In this document: positions 8,419-17,042 of the stretch, piece by piece
How positions within the stretch are numbered: position 1 is the stretch's first letter
Layout: every line of letters begins with the position of its first letter
NCBI RefSeq assembly: GCF_002115805.1
Contig: NZ_JFKC01000011.1
Location: 44,103 to 108,102, forward strand
Direction: 5' to 3'
Origin: Marivita geojedonensis
Lineage (GTDB): Bacteria; Pseudomonadota; Alphaproteobacteria; Rhodobacterales; Rhodobacteraceae
DNA: 64,000 nt
Program-made: the position numbers and the translations under genes
The notes under the pieces: generated by a model
Told to the model about the DNA's origin: nothing
What the model saw: only the letters and a program-made list of their open reading frames with translations
Databases searched by the model: none

Positions 8419-9246
8419 CTAGGTGGCCTCGCGTACACCCTTCACGGTGACAAATTCACCCGGTATGCCATAGCTGCCGTCATTTCGCCGGAAGTCCGCG
8501 ACTGAGGCCAGGAAGGAGTTTTGAACTTCCGCCCAAATCTCATTTGAAAACCGTTTGACCGCGAGGGCGACTGGCCCGCCCAATAACACGGCGTCCAAGA
8601 CGTCATGTTCGGTTCCAAACTCAAGGGTTTCGCAGTGGCGGATCTCTTCAATCCGTCCCAGACCCGCATCTTCGAAAATACGCTTTAGTATTCCGGGCGC
8701 GCCCGTTCCGAAAAACATTGGGCACACCTCGGATGCCACATGGGAGTCCACGATGGGAAACACTTCGGCCCATCCACAATTCCTGCGGTTCCCCCAAACG
8801 GTTGCTGCCACGGTTCCGCCGGAACCCGTCACTCTCGCCATTTCGGAAACAGCTGCGGCGGGATCGGGCGTATACATGAGACCAAGCGCACAAATTGCTG
8901 CATCAAAGCTCTGGTTTGGCAGGTCCAGTTTCTCTGCACCCATACGCTCTACTTTGACATTCGGGGTCGCGCTCGCCTCCAGCCTTGCTTTCAAGTCATC
9001 GATCATGCCTTGGGACAGGTCCGTGGCAAGAACTGAGCCTGCGTCACCCACCATCTCAGCCAGGCGCAACGTGACCAAACCACTGCCGCAGGCCGTCTCG
9101 ACCACGTTCTGTCCACTTTGGACTCGTGCCATGTGAAGAAGTCGATCATGGGCGGGGCGCAGCTGTTTGCCCCATGAGTCATGATAATGCGCCGACGCCG
9201 CATCCCACCCATAGCGCTGCACGCGCATTTGAAGCCGAGCATCCAT
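8419..9246 (-). CDS. SAM-dependent methyltransferase
   Basis: A 275-residue class I methyltransferase (UbiE/Methyltransf_11 type). The SAM-binding motif I is VVETACGSGLVTLRLAEM (about residues 52-69). Motif II is near LATDLSQGMIDDL, and AAICALGLMYTPDP marks motif III/IV. The ATG at 9246 shares its A with the stop of the upstream OsmC gene (TAATG), showing tight coupling, and is chosen over a longer in-frame start at 9315. It is the last gene of the tautomerase-OsmC-methyltransferase operon. The methyl acceptor is unknown. Confidence 0.9.
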   Translation of the reverse strand: MDARLQMRVQRYGWDAASAHYHDSWGKQLRPAHDRLLHMARVQSGQNVVETACGSGLVTLRLAEMVGDAGSVLATDLSQGMIDDLKARLEASATPNVKVERMGAEKLDLPNQSFDAAICALGLMYTPDPAAAVSEMARVTGSGGTVAATVWGNRRNCGWAEVFPIVDSHVASEVCPMFFGTGAPGILKRIFEDAGLGRIEEIRHCETLEFGTEHDVLDAVLLGGPVALAVKRFSNEIWAEVQNSFLASVADFRRNDGSYGIPGEFVTVKGVREAT

Positions 9247-9764
9247 TACAAGACTTTCTCGATGACGGAAATCGCGGTGCGAACTGGTTGAGCATCCCGA
9301 TATGCGAGGAACCAAGGATCGCTGTTCAGTGCGCGCGTGACCACGTCTCCAATTTTTTCCTCAGATTCAGAGCTGGAGATCTCGATGCGGATACGCGTGT
9401 CGCTTGGAACCGGGCTCGCACCATCCATTCCGAGTACGCCGCGATTGTCCCAGTCTTGTTCAATCCCAACTGTCACGCTGTCCAGCGCCACGTTCTCTCT
9501 TGCGCCTGTCATCTTGATCCCGATTGCCAGACACCCACAAATCCCCGCTCTGGCGAAAAAACCGGGTGTCGGCCCTTCATCACTGCCTCCAATCGCGCGA
9601 GGCATATCCAGAATGACGCGGTGACCATCCTGCTCAAAAGTGCAGGTTAATCCGTCGTGAACCACTGCCGATCCACGATGAACGGTCCGGGCTGTCTCGG
9701 GACGCTGCCTGTAAACGGCCTGTGCCCTCAGCTGTGCTTCGCGGGCATGAGTGTTGCGATCCAT
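9246..9764 (-). CDS. OsmC-family protein
   Basis: A 172-residue OsmC/Ohr-type fold. Two cysteine-containing segments, GLTCTFEQDGH and ICGCLAIGIKMTG, match the positions of redox cysteines in the family. Members reduce organic hydroperoxides or have unknown thiol chemistry. The ATG at 9764 follows GGAGAAG and is preferred over an upstream in-frame start. It lies between the tautomerase and methyltransferase genes in one operon, next to a divergent HxlR-type regulator, a family that often responds to electrophiles. A role in handling a reactive small molecule is plausible but inferred. Confidence 0.85.
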   Translation of the reverse strand: MDRNTHAREAQLRAQAVYRQRPETARTVHRGSAVVHDGLTCTFEQDGHRVILDMPRAIGGSDEGPTPGFFARAGICGCLAIGIKMTGARENVALDSVTVGIEQDWDNRGVLGMDGASPVPSDTRIRIEISSSESEEKIGDVVTRALNSDPWFLAYRDAQPVRTAISVIEKVL

Positions 9765-9832
9765 TGGGTCTTCTCCATTTTTTGAGGTCTTGGCCGGATC
9801 GCGCCAGTTTGGTCGGTCCGGCCAATCCGAAC

Positions 9833-10048
9833 TCAACCTGCCGCCATCGCCTTGATGTCGTCAGCGCTGGGCGTGTTGCCACCGATACCCCAATGGCCAC
9901 TGCGCACTTCCTTGACCCGAACCCAGGTCACGGGCCGCATGTTTTCGCCTTCGACCTCAACCATCGCGTTGGTGACTTTTTCGATCATTTTCGCCTTTTG
10001 TGCGTCGTCAAAAACGCCTTCGATCACTTCGATATCTACCAGTGGCAT
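9833..10048 (-). CDS. 4-oxalocrotonate tautomerase-like protein
   Basis: A 71-residue small tautomerase. Pro immediately follows the initiator Met (PLVDIEVIEGVFDDAQK), which is the catalytic N-terminal proline of this superfamily. The family-typical VTWVRVKEVRSGHWGIGG contains the Arg positions used in substrate binding. It has a longer C-terminal tail than the 62-residue prototype. It is the first gene of the three-gene operon and is divergent from the HxlR regulator, with a GGAGG site before the ATG at 10048. Substrate unknown. Confidence 0.88.
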   Translation of the reverse strand: MPLVDIEVIEGVFDDAQKAKMIEKVTNAMVEVEGENMRPVTWVRVKEVRSGHWGIGGNTPSADDIKAMAAG

Positions 10049-10117
10049 GGTTCACCTCCGTTGCTTCCAATCTCTGGTGGGCTGAGGTTCGCATTGGTCG
10101 CGCGAGGCAAGCCAGTT

Positions 10118-10144
10118 CTGCAAATGCAGTAAATCCACTATAGT
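10118..10144. promoter_or_regulatory. Dyads in the HxlR/tautomerase divergent promoter region
   Basis: CTGCA-AA-TGCAG (10118-10129) is a perfect 5-bp inverted repeat, and ACTATAGT (10137-10144) is a perfect 8-bp palindrome. Both lie midway between the divergent starts at 10048 and 10201, where a HxlR-type dimer would be expected to bind. Confidence 0.35.
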
Positions 10145-10200
10145 TTCTGAAGTAGACGCCAGCCCGCGCGAGATGCTTTGCTGCAGGAGGAGGTGCCGAT

Positions 10201-10917
10201 ATGTTAGAAGCCAATTACCCAAAGTTTTGCCCGGTGGCGATGGCAGCCAGTCTGCTCGAGCCGCGTTGGACCATGCTGCTGCTGTGCGAAATGTGGTCCG
10301 GTTCGACACGCTTCAACGAGATTCAAAGGGGCGTGCCGGGCATGTCGCCGGGACTGCTTTCCAAGCGCCTGAAGGAAATGGAAGCCAACGGTCTTGTCGC
10401 GCGCCAAGCCGACAGTCAGGGCCGCGCCGAGTATCTGACAACCGCCCTTGCCGATGAATTGGAGCCGTTGATCCGTGGACTGGGTGAATGGGCGCATCGC
10501 AACATTGACTGCGAGGTGTCGCTCCAAAACCTGGATGCACGGCTGCTGATGTGGAAAATCCGGGGAAAGATTGACCGGCTTCAACTGCCAAAGCCAAAAT
10601 GTGTGATCCAGTTCGTTCTGAATGATGCCCCGAATGAAACCGCGAATTATTGGCTAGTCGCAAAGCCAGGGGAAGAAACCGACCTGTGCTATACCGACCC
10701 CAAATTCGACGTAGACCTGTTCGTTGTGTGCGAACTTCGCGCGCTGACATCCGCATGGATGGGACACACGACATTCGAAAAGGAAATCGATGCCGGACGA
10801 ATTACGCTAACTGGGCATGACCTTATGGAACGGACATTGACCAAGTGGCTGATGCGGAGCAGCTTTGCCGAGGTCTCCAAAGGCGCCGATGAGGAAAGAC
10901 ATCGGGCTGCCGTCTAG
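10201..10917 (+). CDS. HxlR-family regulator with C-terminal SCP2-like domain
   Basis: A 238-residue protein, about twice the usual HxlR length. Residues 1 to about 100 are a winged helix of the HxlR type: CPVAMAASLLEPRWTMLLLC, FNEIQRGVPGMSPGLLSKRL, ANGLVARQ, YLTTALADEL. Residues about 120-235 resemble the SCP2/sterol-carrier fold (CVIQFVLND..., ITLTGHDLMERTLTKWL). The SCP2-like half could be a ligand-sensing pocket. It is divergent from the tautomerase operon. The start at 10201 has AGGAGGAGG upstream. The winged-helix call is firm, and the SCP2 call is by pattern only. Confidence 0.85.
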   Translation: MLEANYPKFCPVAMAASLLEPRWTMLLLCEMWSGSTRFNEIQRGVPGMSPGLLSKRLKEMEANGLVARQADSQGRAEYLTTALADELEPLIRGLGEWAHRNIDCEVSLQNLDARLLMWKIRGKIDRLQLPKPKCVIQFVLNDAPNETANYWLVAKPGEETDLCYTDPKFDVDLFVVCELRALTSAWMGHTTFEKEIDAGRITLTGHDLMERTLTKWLMRSSFAEVSKGADEERHRAAV

Positions 10918-10940
10918 GGTTCGCGGAACTCTCATCTCGA

Positions 10941-11849
10941 TCAGGCACTCTTGATCGCCGTGCCGATCCTTCCGATCACGAAATCCATGAAAAGCCGTGT
11001 CTTGGGATCCTGCCTGCGCCGGTGCGTAAAGAGGCACGCCATCTGGATCGGGACGGGTGGCGTGTCTTTGGCCACCGCGATCAAGCGCCCGGCGCGCAGG
11101 TGATCGGCCACTTCGAACATGGGTTTGAGCGCGATGCCCTGACCATCCAGAGCCCAATCGGTCAGAACGTCGCCATCGTCGGATTCGTAACGGCCCTTGA
11201 CCTTGAACCGCTTGGGGCCATCGGAGGTCTGGAGCCGCCATTGGAATTCGGTTGCGCCGGGAAACCGCAAGTTCAGGCATTCGTGGTTCTGGTTCAGCAG
11301 GTCGTCGCCCGTGTTCGGCATGCCACGCGCCTTGATGTAACTGGGCGCGGCGCAGAGCACGCGGTCGACATCGGCGATCTTGCGGATGCGCAGAGTGCTG
11401 TCTTCGGGTTCACCCAGGAACACCGCGAGGTCGAGGCCTTCGGTGGTGAGGTCAACCTTGCGGTCCGTCAGGCGCAAACGAACGGAAACCTCGGGGTACT
11501 GTTCGATAAAGGCGGGCACCTGCGGCGCGATCAGGCGGCGGCCAACGCCCAAGGGGGCCGCGACATAAATCGACCCACGGGGTTTTTCGGTGATATCGAC
11601 CACCTGTGCCTCGGCGGCCTCAACCGCTTCGAGGACTTCGACGGCACCGGCGTAGAACAGCCGCCCTTGTTCCGTAGGGGTCAGGTTACGCGTGGTGCGC
11701 TGGAAGAGCCGCACCGAGAGATGTTCCTCAAGCTGTGCGATCCGCGTCGAGGTGACGGCGGGCGAAATCCGCAAATCGCGTCCGGCAGCGGACATGCTGC
11801 CCAATTCGTAGACACGGACAAAGGTTCTGATGTTGTCGAGATAGGACAT
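10941..11849 (-). CDS. LysR-family transcriptional regulator, probably of the purine genes
   Basis: A 302-residue LysR regulator. The N-terminal winged helix spans residues 1-60 (SYLDNIRTFVRVYELGSMSA, RDLRISPAVTSTRIAQLEEH), followed by an effector domain from about residue 90. The ATG at 11849 is preferred over an upstream TTG at 11933. It is divergent from the urate oxidase gene across 98 nt, so purine-responsive control of puuD and perhaps of the other purine genes is likely. I saw no clear T-N11-A dyad in that gap. It is convergent with the HxlR gene, with a 23-nt gap. Confidence 0.9.
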   Translation of the reverse strand: MSYLDNIRTFVRVYELGSMSAAGRDLRISPAVTSTRIAQLEEHLSVRLFQRTTRNLTPTEQGRLFYAGAVEVLEAVEAAEAQVVDITEKPRGSIYVAAPLGVGRRLIAPQVPAFIEQYPEVSVRLRLTDRKVDLTTEGLDLAVFLGEPEDSTLRIRKIADVDRVLCAAPSYIKARGMPNTGDDLLNQNHECLNLRFPGATEFQWRLQTSDGPKRFKVKGRYESDDGDVLTDWALDGQGIALKPMFEVADHLRAGRLIAVAKDTPPVPIQMACLFTHRRRQDPKTRLFMDFVIGRIGTAIKSA

Positions 11850-11947
11850 TATTCGCAGATTTTTGATACAGCTTGGAGTTTCATCGGAATAGCAGAAGAA
11901 TGGCGGTGCCGCTAGTTTGTGGGAAACAGCCAAGGGAGCCTTTCGCC

Positions 11948-13174
11948 ATGTATGATTTCGCCGTTCTCTGGGACTGGATCGCCTTTGCGGTGCGCTGGCT
12001 GCATGTGATCACCGCGATGGCGTGGATCGGGGCGAGTTTCTATTTCATCGCATTGGACCTGATGCTGAAACCGGCCAAGGACATGCCCGAGGGGGCGTAT
12101 GGCGAAGAATGGGAAGTCCACGGAGGCGGGTTTTACCATACGGTAAAATACCTCGTCGCCCCGGCGCGGTTGCCGGAGCACCTGACCTGGCACAAGTGGC
12201 AGAGTTACACGACGTGGCTGTCGGGCGCAGCTTTGCTGATGATCGTCTATTGGGTGGGCGGTGAGTTGTACCTGCTCGACCCGACCAAGGCCGATCTGGC
12301 GCTGTGGCAAGGGATCGTGATCTCGGCGCTGTCGCTGACCATCGGCTGGCTGCTTTATGATTTCCTGTGCAAATCCGCGCTGGGCGAACAGCCGACGGTG
12401 CTGATGCTGCTCCTTTTCGCGATCCTCGTGGTGGTGGCGTGGGGCTATGACCAGGTGTTCACCGGACGTGCTGCACTGCTGCATTTGGGGGCGTTCACAG
12501 CGACAATCATGACGGCCAATGTGTTCTTCATCATCATGCCGAACCAGCGGATCGTGGTGGCGGACCTCAAGGCGGGGCGCACGCCGGACCCTAAGTACGG
12601 CAAGATCGCCAAGCTGCGTTCGACCCACAACAACTACCTGACACTGCCGGTGATCTTCCTGATGCTGTCGAACCACTACCCGCTGGCCTTCGGGACCGAG
12701 TTCGCGTGGTTGATCGCGTCACTGGTGTTCCTGATGGGGGTCACGATCCGGCATTACTTCAACTCCATGCACGCGGGCAAAGGCCAGCCGCACTGGACCT
12801 GGGCGGTAACGGCGCTGATTTTTGTCATCATCGCGTGGCTTTCGACACTGGGCGGGACGGAGACCTATGACGAGGCGGCAGAGCGTCCGATGACCGAGTT
12901 CGAAATGCGCTTTGCCTCAGCCGAGGGGTTCGAGGATGCCTATAACGTAGTACAGGGCAATTGTTCGATGTGCCACGCGCGCGAGCCGCTTTGGGATGGC
13001 ATTCGCTGGGCGCCGAAGGGCGTATATCTGGAGACCGAGGCGGACGTCGCGCAGCACGCGCATCAGATTTACCTGCAGGCCGGTCGGTCCCATGCCATGC
13101 CGCCGCCGAACGCGATCCAGATGGACCCGGAACAGCGGGCGCAGATCGTGGCGTGGTACAAGGCGGCGGAATAG
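11948..13174 (+). CDS. puuD: Membrane-bound urate oxidase with cytochrome c domain (PuuD type)
   Basis: A 408-residue protein. Residues 1 to about 310 form a multi-helix membrane domain with many His and Trp residues (MYDFAVLWDWIAFAVRWLHV at the N-terminus, WIGASFYFIALD after it). This is the urate hydroxylase domain of the PuuD/DUF989 family. The C-terminus is a cytochrome c domain with heme motif CSMCH (C339, C342, H343) and a later AMPPPN Met. In known PuuD proteins urate is oxidised to 5-hydroxyisourate and electrons pass to the respiratory chain instead of making H2O2. It is divergent from the LysR gene. The next step is the HIU hydrolase at 8020. Confidence 0.95.
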   Translation: MYDFAVLWDWIAFAVRWLHVITAMAWIGASFYFIALDLMLKPAKDMPEGAYGEEWEVHGGGFYHTVKYLVAPARLPEHLTWHKWQSYTTWLSGAALLMIVYWVGGELYLLDPTKADLALWQGIVISALSLTIGWLLYDFLCKSALGEQPTVLMLLLFAILVVVAWGYDQVFTGRAALLHLGAFTATIMTANVFFIIMPNQRIVVADLKAGRTPDPKYGKIAKLRSTHNNYLTLPVIFLMLSNHYPLAFGTEFAWLIASLVFLMGVTIRHYFNSMHAGKGQPHWTWAVTALIFVIIAWLSTLGGTETYDEAAERPMTEFEMRFASAEGFEDAYNVVQGNCSMCHAREPLWDGIRWAPKGVYLETEADVAQHAHQIYLQAGRSHAMPPPNAIQMDPEQRAQIVAWYKAAE

Positions 13175-13225
13175 ACCGCTCTTTCTTGGCCAGACAACGC
13201 GATTTCTGTCTTGGTGACAGAATGC

Positions 13226-13256
13226 CCGGCGCGGATTTCCGCGCCGGTTTTGTTTT
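13226..13256 (+). terminator. Rho-independent terminator after puuD
   Basis: Perfect 10-bp stem CCGGCGCGGA...TCCGCGCCGG with a 2-nt loop, followed by TTTTGTTTT. Confidence 0.92.
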
Positions 13257-13365
13257 ACCTTGCCGTCACAAAATGACGTCGGGATGGGTCTTGCCAATCC
13301 TGTGCCGTTGTCGAAGAGTGATGGCACAGCAAATCACCAATGATAACGAACCACAGGGAAGTCTC

Positions 13366-14946
13366 ATGAAGACAACACTTGCTATTTCCATGGCTGCTGC
13401 GCTGCTTGCCACGACGGCCACGGTCAACGCCGAAACATTGCGCTGGGCGCGGTCCGGCGATGCGCTGACGCTTGATCCGCATGCACAGAACGAAGGCCCG
13501 ACGCATACGATCCGTCACCAGATGTACGAACCGCTCATCATCCGTGATGTGACCGGTGCGTTCGAACCCGCGCTGGCCACCGACTGGGCACCGAGCGCCG
13601 ATGATCCCAATGTCTGGGTCTTCAACCTGCGTCAGGGCGTCAAATTCCACGATGGTGCTGATTTCACGGCTGAAGACGTTGTGTTCAGCTTCGAGCGCGC
13701 CAAGCAGCCGAACTCTGACATGAAAGAACTGATCGGTTCGATCACCGAAGTGCGAGCGGTTGACGATTTCACCGTCGAAATGGTCACCGATGGGCCGAAC
13801 CCGATCCTGCCGTCGAACCTGACCAACCTGTTCATCATGGATAAGGGCTGGACCGAGGCGAACAACACGGTCAACGTGCAGGACTTCGAAGGTGGTGAGA
13901 TCACCTTTGCCACGACCAATGCCAACGGAACCGGCCCCTATGTGCTGCAAAGCCGTGAACCGGACGTAAAGACTGTCATGGTGAAGAACGATAACTATTG
14001 GGGTATCGACCAGTTCCCGATGGAGGTCACCGAGATCGTCTACACGCCGATCCAGAACGCTGCGACCCGTGTGGCTGCGTTGCTGTCGGGAGAGGTCGAC
14101 TTCCTTCAGGACATGCCGGTGCAAGACCTGGACCGCGTGAACAACGCCGATGGTCTGGTTGTGAAGCAGGCACCGCAGAACCGCGTCATCTTCTTTGGTA
14201 TGAACCAAGGCGCGGATGACATCGAAGCGGACAATATCGACGGTGCGAACCCGCTGGCTGACGTGCGCGTGCGCAAGGCGATGTCGATGGCGATCAACCG
14301 TGATGCGATCCGTCAGGTCGTGATGCGCGGCCAGAGCCAGCCGGCTGGTATGATTGCGCCGCCCTTCGTCAACGGCTGGACGGAAGCGATGGATTCGGAA
14401 TCCACGACCGATATCGAAGGTGCAAAAGCGCTCATGGCCGAAGCCGGCTACGGCGATGGGTTCTCGATCCGCCTCGACTGCCCGAACGATCGTTATGTCA
14501 ACGATGAGGCTATCTGTCAGGCGGCGGTCGGCATGCTGGGCCAGATCGGCATCACCGTGAACCTCGACGCAAAACCCAAGGCGCAGCACTTCCCGCTGAT
14601 CACCGATGGCAAGACCGATTTCTACATGCTGGGCTGGGGTGTTCCGACCTACGATTCCGAGTACATCTTCAACTTCCTCGTGCATGGGCGTGAGTCCGAT
14701 ATCGGCACGTGGAACGGCACAGGATTCGACAATGACGACCTGGATGCGAAGATCAAATCGCTTGCGTCGAACACTGATCTGGAAGCCCGCAACGCGGATA
14801 TCGCGTCGATCTGGCGTGTTGTTCAGGACGAGCAGCTTTACATTCCGATCCACCACCAGGTTCTCAACTGGGGCATGTCCGAGAAAGTGGGCATCGAAGT
14901 GGACCCGGAAGATCAGCCGAAGATCAAGTACTTCACCATGAACTGA
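13366..14946 (+). CDS. Oligopeptide-type ABC transporter binding protein (SBP_bac_5)
   Basis: A 526-residue periplasmic binding protein of the dipeptide/oligopeptide/nickel family. The signal peptide covers residues 1-22 (cleavage ATVNA/ETLRW). Family marks are MYEPLIIRD, VKFHDGADFTAEDVVFSFER (the SBP_bac_5 signature) and FVNGWTEAM. The ATG at 13366 is chosen because it starts the signal peptide. A longer in-frame extension from 12961 would overlap puuD. It is the first gene of a five-gene importer. The ligand could be peptides, opines or another small solute. Adjacency to the purine genes does not prove a link, as a strong terminator separates them. Confidence 0.93.
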   Translation: MKTTLAISMAAALLATTATVNAETLRWARSGDALTLDPHAQNEGPTHTIRHQMYEPLIIRDVTGAFEPALATDWAPSADDPNVWVFNLRQGVKFHDGADFTAEDVVFSFERAKQPNSDMKELIGSITEVRAVDDFTVEMVTDGPNPILPSNLTNLFIMDKGWTEANNTVNVQDFEGGEITFATTNANGTGPYVLQSREPDVKTVMVKNDNYWGIDQFPMEVTEIVYTPIQNAATRVAALLSGEVDFLQDMPVQDLDRVNNADGLVVKQAPQNRVIFFGMNQGADDIEADNIDGANPLADVRVRKAMSMAINRDAIRQVVMRGQSQPAGMIAPPFVNGWTEAMDSESTTDIEGAKALMAEAGYGDGFSIRLDCPNDRYVNDEAICQAAVGMLGQIGITVNLDAKPKAQHFPLITDGKTDFYMLGWGVPTYDSEYIFNFLVHGRESDIGTWNGTGFDNDDLDAKIKSLASNTDLEARNADIASIWRVVQDEQLYIPIHHQVLNWGMSEKVGIEVDPEDQPKIKYFTMN

Positions 14947-14983
14947 TCACGCCGCTTGCTCATGCAGCGGTAAACCATTGTGT

Positions 14984-15007
14984 CGCGGTCCAAGACGTTG
15001 GGCCGCG
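14984..15007 (+). other. Hairpin 1 downstream of oligopeptide binding-protein gene
   Basis: CGCGGTCC...GGGCCGCG forms an 8-bp stem with one G-U pair and an 8-nt loop, 38 nt after the binding-protein stop. No U-tract. Confidence 0.5.
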
Positions 15008-15075
15008 GCATCTCACATAGGTGTCAGGCCAAAAGTGCTGAAGCAGCTTTTGGATAAACGAACACCACGACGCAT

Positions 15076-15094
15076 CGGGATCTGCGAGATCCCG
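15076..15094 (+). other. Hairpin 2 just upstream of the first permease gene
   Basis: CGGGATCT-GCG-AGATCCCG, a perfect 8-bp stem with a 3-nt loop, 24 nt before the permease ATG. With the hairpin at 14984 it could limit read-through or protect the binding-protein mRNA. Confidence 0.55.
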
Positions 15095-15117
15095 GAGCAC
15101 GAAATTCCGGGGGCGGT

Positions 15118-16098
15118 ATGCTCGCATATATCATTCGGCGTGTGGGGCAATCGGCGCTTGTGCTGCTGATCGTCGGGCTTGTTGCCTTTGCGATGTTCCG
15201 CTTTGTCGGGGATCCCATCGACAACATGCTTGGACAGGAGCGCACTGCCGAGGATATCGAGCGGCTTCGGTCGCAGCTGGGGCTCGATCAGCCATTTGTC
15301 GTTCAATACTACAAGTTTCTCGAAGGTGCGGTGCAGGGCAACTTCGGTGTCAGTTATCGGCAGGGTCGACCCGTGGCGGAAATCCTTTTGGAGCGCGCCC
15401 CTGCCACGCTTGAACTTGCAATGGTGTCCGGTGTTCTTGCAATTCTGTTCGGCATCGCGCTGGGCGTGTTCACCGCGATCCGGCGCGATGGCGTGCTGGC
15501 AAACGCGATCATGTCTGCATCATTGATCGGGGTGTCGTTGCCCACTTTCCTGATCGGCATCCTGCTGATCTATCTGTTCTCTGTCGAACTGGGCTGGCTG
15601 CCGAGTTTCGGGCGGGGAGAGACCGTGGACCTTGGTGGTTGGACCACAGGCTTTCTGACGGAAAGCGGTCTGAAGGCGCTCATCCTGCCGTCGATCACCT
15701 TGGGGCTCTATCAGATGACCCTGATCATGCGGCTGGTTCGATCCGAAATGCTCGAGGTGCTCCGGCAGGACTACATCCGTTTCGCCCGTGCGCGCGGTCT
15801 GCGGGACCGCGCGGTGAATTTCCGCCATGCGCTTAAGAATACGATGGTGCCGGTCATTACGGTGATCGGTCTCCAGCTTGGCGCGATTATCGCGTTCGCC
15901 ATCATCACCGAGACCGTGTTCCAGTGGCCGGGAGTCGGTCTGTTGTTCATCAATGCCGTTCAGTTCGTCGATATTCCGGTGATGGCGGCGTATCTGATGC
16001 TGATCTCGGTGATGTTTGTCGGGATCAATCTGCTGGTGGACATCCTTTATTTCTTCATCGACCCACGTTTGCGGGTTGACCGATCGGGAGGCCATTGA
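15118..16098 (+). CDS. Oligopeptide-type ABC transporter permease (DppB-like)
   Basis: A 326-residue inner-membrane permease of the DppB/OppB family. N-terminal MLAYIIRRVGQSALVLLIVG is the first TM helix. The cytoplasmic coupling loop is ARARGLRDRAVNFRHALKN, which matches the EAA motif region. The C-terminus VDILYFFIDPRLRVD is typical of the family. Its stop overlaps the next ATG (TGATG). Confidence 0.95.
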   Translation: MLAYIIRRVGQSALVLLIVGLVAFAMFRFVGDPIDNMLGQERTAEDIERLRSQLGLDQPFVVQYYKFLEGAVQGNFGVSYRQGRPVAEILLERAPATLELAMVSGVLAILFGIALGVFTAIRRDGVLANAIMSASLIGVSLPTFLIGILLIYLFSVELGWLPSFGRGETVDLGGWTTGFLTESGLKALILPSITLGLYQMTLIMRLVRSEMLEVLRQDYIRFARARGLRDRAVNFRHALKNTMVPVITVIGLQLGAIIAFAIITETVFQWPGVGLLFINAVQFVDIPVMAAYLMLISVMFVGINLLVDILYFFIDPRLRVDRSGGH

Positions 16099-17042
16099 TG
16101 TCGGATCTGCCAATTCCGGTGAAGCCGAAATCACGCTTCCGGCTCGCCCTGGAAAGCGACCTGTTTTACACGTTCCGTCGCTCGCCCGTTGCGATGGTGT
16201 CCGCTGCGGTCGTGGTGGTGCTTGTGCTCTCGGCAATATTTGCGCCGCTGATCGCACCGACCAATCCGTTCAATCCGGCATCGCTGAACCTGATGAACGG
16301 CTTTACGCCGCCGATGACCCCCAATGCGTTCACCGGGGACAGCTTCCTCATGGGTACAGATGATCAAGGTCGTGACGTGTTCTCGACCATTCTTTACGGC
16401 ATGCGGATTTCGCTGTTCGTTGGTGTCGCCGCCGTCTTCTTTGCGATGGTGCTGGGGATCACGCTTGGCCTGATCTCCGGCTATGTCGGCGGCTGGACCG
16501 AAACCATCATCATGCGGACGGCAGATGTGCAGCTGACTTTCCCTTCGATCCTGGTCGCCATGCTGATCTTCGGCATCGCCAAGGGTGTGACACCGGTCGA
16601 ATACCGCGATCAGATGGCGATCTGGGTGCTGATCCTTGCCATTGGCCTCTCGGACTGGGTGCAATTCGCCCGCGTGGTGCGGGGCGCGACGCTGGTTGAG
16701 AAGAACAAGGAATACGTGCAGGCCGCGCGCCTGATCGGGCGCACGCCGGGCGCCATCATGCTGCGGCACATCCTGCCCAACGTGCTCTCACCGGTGCTGG
16801 TGATCGCCACCATTTCTCTTGCACTTGCGATCATTGCCGAAGCGACGTTGAGCTTCCTTGGTGTCGGTGCGCCGCCAACCCAGCCATCTCTTGGCACGCT
16901 GATCCGTATCGGTCAGGGGTTCCTCTTCTCGGGTGAGTGGTGGATCTTGCTCTTCCCGGCGATCACGCTTCTTGCTTTGGCGCTGTCGGTCAACCTGCTC
17001 GGCGACTGGCTCCGCGATGCTCTGAACCCGAGGCTCCGCTGA
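16098..17042 (+). CDS. Oligopeptide-type ABC transporter permease (DppC-like)
   Basis: A 314-residue partner permease of the DppC/OppC family. Family marks are TDDQGRDVFSTILYGMRISL, the EAA-type loop EYVQAARLIGRTPGAIMLRH, and the C-terminal LLGDWLRDALNPRLR. The ATG at 16098 overlaps the DppB-like stop, and its own stop overlaps the following ATPase start, so the membrane and ATPase genes are translationally chained. Confidence 0.95.
   Translation: MSDLPIPVKPKSRFRLALESDLFYTFRRSPVAMVSAAVVVVLVLSAIFAPLIAPTNPFNPASLNLMNGFTPPMTPNAFTGDSFLMGTDDQGRDVFSTILYGMRISLFVGVAAVFFAMVLGITLGLISGYVGGWTETIIMRTADVQLTFPSILVAMLIFGIAKGVTPVEYRDQMAIWVLILAIGLSDWVQFARVVRGATLVEKNKEYVQAARLIGRTPGAIMLRHILPNVLSPVLVIATISLALAIIAEATLSFLGVGAPPTQPSLGTLIRIGQGFLFSGEWWILLFPAITLLALALSVNLLGDWLRDALNPRLR

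Noticed and set aside
9246..10048. Tautomerase and OsmC genes as part of the purine pathway
   Set aside because: HIU and OHCU are handled by dedicated enzymes already present. The module has its own divergent regulator and no shared transcription with the purine genes.
13264..13278. CGTCA-CAAAA-TGACG upstream of the oligopeptide binding-protein gene as another LacI-type operator
   Set aside because: Only 5-bp arms, no extension of the half-site, and no reason for the sugar repressor to control this importer.
13255..14856. 533-codon minus-strand frame opposite the oligopeptide binding protein
   Set aside because: Shadow of a gene with a signal peptide and SBP_bac_5 signature. It would also span the puuD terminator region.
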